DNA of 64,000 nt, from the NCBI GenBank assembly GCA_965202745.1, contig CBDBCB010000017.1, positions 334,864 to 398,863 of the forward strand, read 5' to 3'. This DNA is from JACKII01 sp965202745 (GTDB lineage Bacteria > Pseudomonadota > Alphaproteobacteria > Bin95). A program made the position numbers and the translations under genes. The notes below the pieces were generated by a model that had not been told where the DNA came from, did no database searches, and was given only the letters and a program-made list of their open reading frames with translations. Below, one piece after another: positions 59,745-64,000 of this stretch; the first letter of the stretch is position 1; every line of letters begins with the position of its first letter.

Positions 59745-60184
59745 GCCAGTCATACCTGCCAGAAGGACTGCCTGCCCCGGTGCCGGAGGTCGATGGTCTC
59801 TCCACGCCCTACTGGGAAGGGCTGAAGGCCGAAACCCTGATGGTCCAACAATGCGGCAGCTGCGGCACGCACCAGTTCGGCCCGGAGTGGATCTGCCACA
59901 AGTGCCACTCCTTCGACATGAATTGGGTCGAGGCCGAAGGCAAGGGCACGATCTATAGCTGGGAGCGCGCCTGGCACCCGGTCCACCCCGCCCTTCGCGC
60001 CCGCGAGGAGCCCTATATCGTCGTATTGGTGGAGCTGAAAGGCGCCGGCAATGTGCGCATGATCGGCAACCTGATCGGCGACCCGCACCAAGACGTGGTG
60101 ATCGGCTCCGACGTAGAGGTTGTCTTTGAGCACCACGCCGGGAACGACCCGCCCTACACCCTGGCCCATTGGAAAGTGGTGTAG
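59741..60184 (+). CDS. DUF35 Zn-ribbon/OB-fold protein, partner of the thiolase-like protein
   Basis: A 147-residue DUF35 protein: N-terminal rubredoxin-like zinc ribbon with four Cys (QCGSCGTHQFGPEWICHKCHS, cut here as QCGSCG and ICHKCHS; residues about 39-59) and a C-terminal OB fold (GKGTIYSWERAWHPVHPA, PYIVVLVELKG, GSDVEVVFEHH). In known pairs the protein binds acyl-CoA and the thiolase-like subunit. Overlaps the upstream stop by four bases. Confidence 0.9.
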   Translation: MSQSYLPEGLPAPVPEVDGLSTPYWEGLKAETLMVQQCGSCGTHQFGPEWICHKCHSFDMNWVEAEGKGTIYSWERAWHPVHPALRAREEPYIVVLVELKGAGNVRMIGNLIGDPHQDVVIGSDVEVVFEHHAGNDPPYTLAHWKVV

Positions 60185-60207
60185 CCCAACCCTTGCAATT
60201 CGTTATG

Positions 60208-60238
60208 TCCCGGAAGTGGCGCCAGCCGCTATCCGGGA
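60208..60238. repeat. Stem-loop extragenic repeat
   Basis: TCCCGGAAGTGGC pairs with GCCGCTATCCGGGA around GCCA (one bulge, one wobble). It follows the DUF35 stop by 23 bases and has no U-run. Further TTGCCGGACTTGATCCGGC-type sequence occurs at about 60354-60373. The spacer to 60440 holds no gene. Confidence 0.5.
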
Positions 60239-60439
60239 TCTCCTTCCAAGGGATACTCCCCCAGGGATCCCGGCCCTCCGTCCATCATTGAAGGCGGGCA
60301 TCCGGCCGGGACGTGCTGCTTGTTGACCTAAATGTCTGCTCTTTCCCGGCCGGATTGCCGGACTTGATCCGGCGCAGCCGCCGGATCTATTTTCAAGCTA
60401 ATCCTACTCACATACCACGCAACCGCGCCACCATTTTTC

Positions 60440-60560
60440 ACCTAAACAAACCTAAACTTTCATGCGCAAAACTAAACCTTTTGAGGCCGAAACGGTTTAG
60501 GTGCGGTTTAGATTGTGCTTATCGCCGGTTTAGCCCCGGTTTATCGGATGTTTATCGCCT
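60440..60560. other. Cluster of GGTTTA(G) heptamers
   Basis: Seven copies of GGTTTAG or a close variant in about 105 bases. Reverse orientation: CCTAAAC 60441 and 60451, CTAAACC 60472. Forward: GGTTTAG 60494, 60505 and 60527, GGTTTAT 60538. The spacing is irregular and the left half mirrors the right half. The surrounding 580-base spacer (60185-60765) is otherwise non-coding. Could be an iteron-like protein-binding array; function unknown. Confidence 0.55.
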
Positions 60561-60765
60561 GCTCAGCCAACGCTCATCTCTATTCAAACTATCTCTCATC
60601 CCGCCACATCGCCAACTGCCGCTTCATTCTCACCATAGCGGATCAAGGTTAAAATCCGCTTAAAGCGGCGCCCGGCGCAGCCACCGCTCGCGTTTTCCCT
60701 TGATACGCCGTGGCCCAAGCGCCACGTCTATCCCACAAGCCAATCACGCCCACTACGGAGCCTCC

Positions 60766-60987
60766 ATGCGCATCGAGATTATCTGGTGTGCGCCTTGAAA
60801 CTATGAGCCCAGAGCCCGCCGTGCGCGGGACTTGCTAATGGTCCAGGCACCAGACGCGGACATCGCACTAACCAAAGGGCGGAACGGTATCTTCGACATC
60901 ATCGTCGACGGCGACCTGCGCTACTCCAAGGGCCAAACCGGCCGCTTCCCCACCGACGCAGAGGTTCAGGCGGTTTTGGCTGGATAA
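60766..60987 (+). CDS. Rdx/SelW-family selenoprotein (predicted Sec at TGA 60796)
   Basis: From ATG 60766 (GGAG nine bases upstream) the frame reads MRIEIIWCAP, TGA, NYEPRARRARDLL, then LTKGRNGIFDIIVDG and YSKGQTGRFPTDAEVQAVLAG to TAA 60985. Length 73 residues, typical of bacterial Rdx (SelT/SelW/SelH) proteins with a thioredoxin-like fold. The family motif is C-x-x-C or C-x-x-U followed by NY; here the TGA occupies precisely that second redox position (C8-A-P-U11-N-Y). The rest of the frame is undamaged. Cys to TGA needs a transversion, unlike all other stop lesions in the window, so selenocysteine is the best reading. Selenocysteine machinery genes are not in the window. Confidence 0.78.
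60815..60829 (+). promoter_or_regulatory. Candidate bacterial SECIS hairpin
   Basis: Sixteen bases after the TGA, CCCGC and GCGGG pair around the loop CGTGC inside the coding region. Bacterial SECIS elements sit directly 3' of the UGA as a small stem-loop with G/U in the loop, so position fits. The stem is short and the match to SelB-binding consensus is not established. Confidence 0.4.
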
Positions 60988-61000
60988 GCACCCATAGCGC

Positions 61001-61993
61001 CTAATCCGCCGCCTTCACGCCCGCGCCCACCGTACCGGCCTCGGCCCGCGCGCTGGCGGCTGCTTCCAGTTTGGCCTTGGCTGCCGCTTCGCGCCGTCCC
61101 TGCCGGGCCACCAGAGCCTCGCGGGAGGCGATATAGGTGGCGCTGCCGAAGATCACCGTGCCGCCGATCTAGGCCCAGGCATCGGGAATTTCGCCCCAGA
61201 TCAGGAACCCGGCGACGCTCGCCCAGATCAGGCGGGTGAAGTCCAGCGGCAGCACCGCAGTCGAGTCCGCCTTCCGGAAGGATTGGGCAAAAGCCAGATG
61301 TCCGACCGTGCCCAAAATGCCCGCCAGCATCAGCCAGCCGAGTTGCTCCCAGGTTGGTGTTTCCCAGACGAAAAAAGCGAATACGCCCGTGATCGGCGTC
61401 AGGAACATGCCCATGTAAACCGTCAGGGTTGCGCTGCTCTCCGTCTTGCTCAGAGACTTGATGACAGCGATGGCGATACCCCATGTCAGCGATGAAGTGA
61501 TGATCAGCATCGTGCCCAGATTGATCTCGGCAAAACCCGGCCGCACCACCAGCAGCATGCCGACAAAATCCAGCACCAGTGCCGTGATCCGGCGGATGCG
61601 CACGCGCTCACCCAGCACCAAAATTTCCAACACCGTCGCAAACAGCGGCGCGGAGAAGCTCAGCGCCGTCGTCTGGGCCAGTGGTATTAGCGTCACGCCG
61701 GTGAAAAAGGCCAGCATACCGATAGCCTGAATGCCACCGCGCGCCGCGTGCAGATGCAGCTTCTTGGTCTTAAATGGCGCAAAGCCCTGGCTGATGAAGA
61801 TCGGCGTCAGCGCCACCAGGCCAAACAGGTTGCGAAAGAAGGCTCCCTCGAACGGCGGCAGGGTCTCACCCACAAAGCGGATCATGCTCTGCATCGCAAC
61901 TAAGCAGAGTGCGGAAAACAGCATCAGCACCATGCCTTGCGTGGCGCTGGACGTCCGGCCGAATGCGCCTTGCAAGACACCGACTGCGGTCAT
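61001..61993 (-). pseudogene. EamA/DMT-family permease interrupted by an amber codon
   Basis: From ATG 61993, ten-helix DMT permease (two EamA domains; PPFEGAFFRNLFGLVALTPI, ALSFSAPLFATVLEILVLGE, then GTVGHLAFAQSFRKADSTAV cut at 20) to TAG 61169-61171, then in the same frame IGGTVIFGSATYIASREAL and an Ala/Lys-rich tail to TAG 61001. The paralogue next door has Trp at the stop (LWAWIGG versus AWA-stop-IGG), so TGG to TAG is the change. Only the last helix and tail lie after the stop; a truncated product might still fold. Confidence 0.85.
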
Positions 61994-62095
61994 GGGTGGG
62001 GAACTCCGAATAAGGAGCACTGCTTATAGCGCATGCTGCACCGCACAAGATGCGCGAATTCCGCAAGGCGGCCATGCACTAAGAGCCCCAACTGC

Positions 62096-63040
62096 TCAGC
62101 CTGACGCCGCTCCTGCCTTATCGTCTGCCGCCTCCTCCTGCTTGGCCCGCTTGGCGACCTGGTTCTCGCGGTAAGCGATATAGGTGGCGCTGGCAAAGAT
62201 GATTGAGCCGCCGATCCACGCCCACAGGTCCGGTATCTCGCTCCACACGATATAGCCCAGAATGCTGGCCCAGATCAGGCGGGTGAAATCCAGCGGCAAC
62301 AGCGCGCTGGCATCGGCATATTTGAACGACTGCGCGAACAGTAGGTGCCCAACAGTACCCAGTAAGCCAATGCCCGCCATAATCGCCACCTGTTCCCATG
62401 TCGGCCAAACCCAGACCGTCATCGCCGCAGTACAGGTGAACGGCAACAGGAACAGGCCCTGATAGCTGACCAGGGTCGGACTGCTTTCCGTCTTGGACAG
62501 AATTTTGATCATGGCGATGGAAAAGCCCCAGGTGATACTGGAGCCCACGATCAGATAGGTACCGAGATTGATCTCCTCAAAGCCCGGCCTAACCACCATC
62601 ACCATGCCAACAAAGCCCAGCACCAGCGCCGTTATCCGCCGCATCCGCACCCGTTCGCCCAAAAATAGCACTGCCAGCAATGTTGCAAACAATGGACCGG
62701 AGAAACTGAGCGCCGTCACTTCCGCAAACGGGATAAGGGTTACGCCATAGAAGAACGACAGCATTCCGAACGACTGCACACTGCCGCGCAGCGCATGCAG
62801 CTTGAAACGCTGGGTCTTTAGCGGCTTCAGCCCCTGGCTCATGAAGATCGGTGCCAGCGCCGCCAGGCCGAAAACATTGCGGAAAAAGGCCACTTCAAAC
62901 GGATGCACCTGCTCGCCCGCATGACGGGTCAGGCTCTGCATGGCGATGAAAGTCACCGTCGAGATCAGCATCAGCATCATGCCGCGGCTGGTGCCGGTGA
63001 CGCGGCCGGAAAGGCGGTCTGTAACCGCGGAAAGGGACAT
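62096..63040 (-). CDS. EamA/DMT-family permease
   Basis: An intact 314-residue inner-membrane permease with ten predicted helices in two EamA repeats (HPFEVAFFRNVFGLAALAPI; LPLDFTRLIWASILGYIVW; WIGGSIIFASATYI) and a charged C-terminal tail (KRAKQEEAADDKAG). A clear paralogue of the amber-interrupted gene just downstream on the same strand (about 100 bases apart), so a tandem duplication. Start 63040 has GAAAGGGAC... spacing acceptable; the frame is open to 63124. Substrate unknown; RhaT/S-adenosylmethionine-type DMT exporters are relatives. Confidence 0.88.
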   Translation of the reverse strand: MSLSAVTDRLSGRVTGTSRGMMLMLISTVTFIAMQSLTRHAGEQVHPFEVAFFRNVFGLAALAPIFMSQGLKPLKTQRFKLHALRGSVQSFGMLSFFYGVTLIPFAEVTALSFSGPLFATLLAVLFLGERVRMRRITALVLGFVGMVMVVRPGFEEINLGTYLIVGSSITWGFSIAMIKILSKTESSPTLVSYQGLFLLPFTCTAAMTVWVWPTWEQVAIMAGIGLLGTVGHLLFAQSFKYADASALLPLDFTRLIWASILGYIVWSEIPDLWAWIGGSIIFASATYIAYRENQVAKRAKQEEAADDKAGAASG

Positions 63041-63196
63041 TGGCTGGGGCGGTCTCTGGTAACGATGCGCTGCTTGTAGCCTATTTCCACAGGTAACAGT
63101 CTTGTTAAATCTCCGCGCAGGCAAAGCCCGCAGCCTTGGCTATCCGCCTGAGGCTCCCTAGGTTGGAGTTACCCGAATGGCCTGAGGAGGGCCACC

Positions 63197-64000
63197 ATGT
63201 CAGACGATCGCGCCAACCTGCTTGCGCACTACCTCCATGTCCGCGCGCAAACCGAGACGCTGGCGGCACCGCTCTCGGCCGAGGACCAGACAGTACAATC
63301 CATGCCGGATACCAGCCCGGCAAAGTGGCACCGCGCCCACACAACCTGGTTTTTCGAAACTTTCCTGCTAAGCGAGTACCGGCCGGGCTATGAGGCGGTG
63401 CACCCGGACTACGCCTTCCTGTTCAATTCCTATTACGAGCAGGCAGGTCCCCGCCACTCGCGCCCGCATCGGGGCCTGATCACCCGCCCCGGCATCGAAG
63501 AAGTGGCGGCGCACCGTGCTGCCGTGGATGAGCGCATGGCGGACCTGCTCGCGACCGTCTCCGATGCCGATTGGCCCGCCGTTCAGGCCAAAGTGACGCT
63601 CGGCCTGCATCATGAGATGCAGCACCAGGAACTGCTGGTGATGGACGTGAAGCACGTCCTCTCCTGCAACCCGACCGGCCCCGCCTATGCAGCCTCTAAA
63701 GAGCCCGCCATTGGCACCATCGCCCCGCAATCCTGGGTCTCTTTCGATGGTGGACTGGTGGATATCGGCCACCGCGGCAACGATTTCGCCTTCGACAATG
63801 AGGAGCCACCGCACCAGGTCTTTCTCCGCCCCTACCGCCTTTCTTCCCGCCCCGTAACCTGCAGCGCATGGCTGGAGTTCATGGCCGACGGCGGCTATTC
63901 TCGCGCCGAGCTTTGGCTCTCCGAAGGCTGGGCCACCGTCCAGGCGGAGGAGTGGAGCTCCCCGCTCTACTGGCGGGAAACCGATGACGGCAGCGGCTGG
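63197..64000 (+). CDS. egtB: Ergothioneine biosynthesis protein EgtB-like, 5' part
   Basis: ATG 63197, preceded by GGAGG, opens a frame that runs off the window (268 codons). N-terminal DinB-like four-helix domain with iron ligands in KWHRAHTTWFFE (about residue 45-56) and LHHEMQHQELL (about 136-146, HxxxH type), then the start of the formylglycine-generating-like (FGE sulfatase-modifying) domain (VDIGHRGNDFAFDNEEPPHQV). EgtB joins gamma-glutamylcysteine or cysteine to hercynine with O2. The egtD partner would be expected just beyond the edge. Confidence 0.9.
   Translation, partial: MSDDRANLLAHYLHVRAQTETLAAPLSAEDQTVQSMPDTSPAKWHRAHTTWFFETFLLSEYRPGYEAVHPDYAFLFNSYYEQAGPRHSRPHRGLITRPGIEEVAAHRAAVDERMADLLATVSDADWPAVQAKVTLGLHHEMQHQELLVMDVKHVLSCNPTGPAYAASKEPAIGTIAPQSWVSFDGGLVDIGHRGNDFAFDNEEPPHQVFLRPYRLSSRPVTCSAWLEFMADGGYSRAELWLSEGWATVQAEEWSSPLYWRETDDGSGW

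Noticed and set aside
52508..60184. Catabolic transposon with cargo genes
   Set aside because: The insertion sequences are nested remnants between host genes; no matching IS copies in direct or inverted orientation flank the catabolic genes.

Overview
The window is GC-rich and gene-dense, and it looks like an uncultured alphaproteobacterium of Rhodospirillales type. The best evidence is the group DUF2007 - trmN6 facing a polyprenyl diphosphate synthase, followed by a tRNA-Pro. The family content agrees: TauD dioxygenases, CaiB CoA-transferases, crotonases, acyl-CoA dehydrogenases, a biotin-dependent carboxylase and EgtB. The taxonomic call is inference, since no rRNA or marker gene is present. 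TAG is the commonest terminal stop among the intact genes I checked.

Layout. 0-8 kb: end of a nitrite/sulfite reductase, a DUF934 gene with an amber stop, a TauD dioxygenase, transporter, crotonase, Zn-alcohol dehydrogenase, thiolase and CaiB transferase. 8-24 kb: two truncated genes joined near their 5' parts, an MscS channel, a carboxylase alpha subunit, VapBC remnants, methyltransferase + MFS, a hydrolase, a broken quinone reductase, a three-gene MscS operon, RecQ and a broken acyltransferase. 24-38 kb: two paralogous D-aminoacylase-like amidohydrolases (one intact, one with four lesions), a broken cyclase-TPR gene, two TauD genes, and a mix of intact and broken acyl-CoA genes. 38-46 kb: housekeeping block (glutathione reductase, trmN6, DUF2007, ispB, tRNA-Pro), then a frameshifted degP facing a response regulator/histidine kinase. 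46-60 kb: acyl-CoA catabolic cluster (LLM oxidoreductase, GST, ADH, ACAD, crotonases, thiolase-like + DUF35), split by a 4.8-kb nest of insertion sequences that carries a piece of a beta-helix surface protein. 60-64 kb: a repeat-rich spacer, a small Rdx/SelW-family gene with an in-frame TGA, two EamA permeases and the start of egtB.

Two themes stand out. (1) The window is full of damaged genes: about seventeen carry in-frame stops, frameshifts or internal deletions, next to fully intact long genes. All seven substitution-type stops are TAG at places where Gln or Trp is expected. This is either genome decay, as in an IS-rich host-associated lineage, or base-calling error; several frameshifts fall in G/C homopolymers, so error must be excluded with reads. 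(2) Against that background, the one in-frame TGA (60796) lies exactly at the second redox position of the CxxC/CxxU motif of an Rdx-family protein. It is best read as a selenocysteine codon, so this gene is probably an unannotated selenoprotein.
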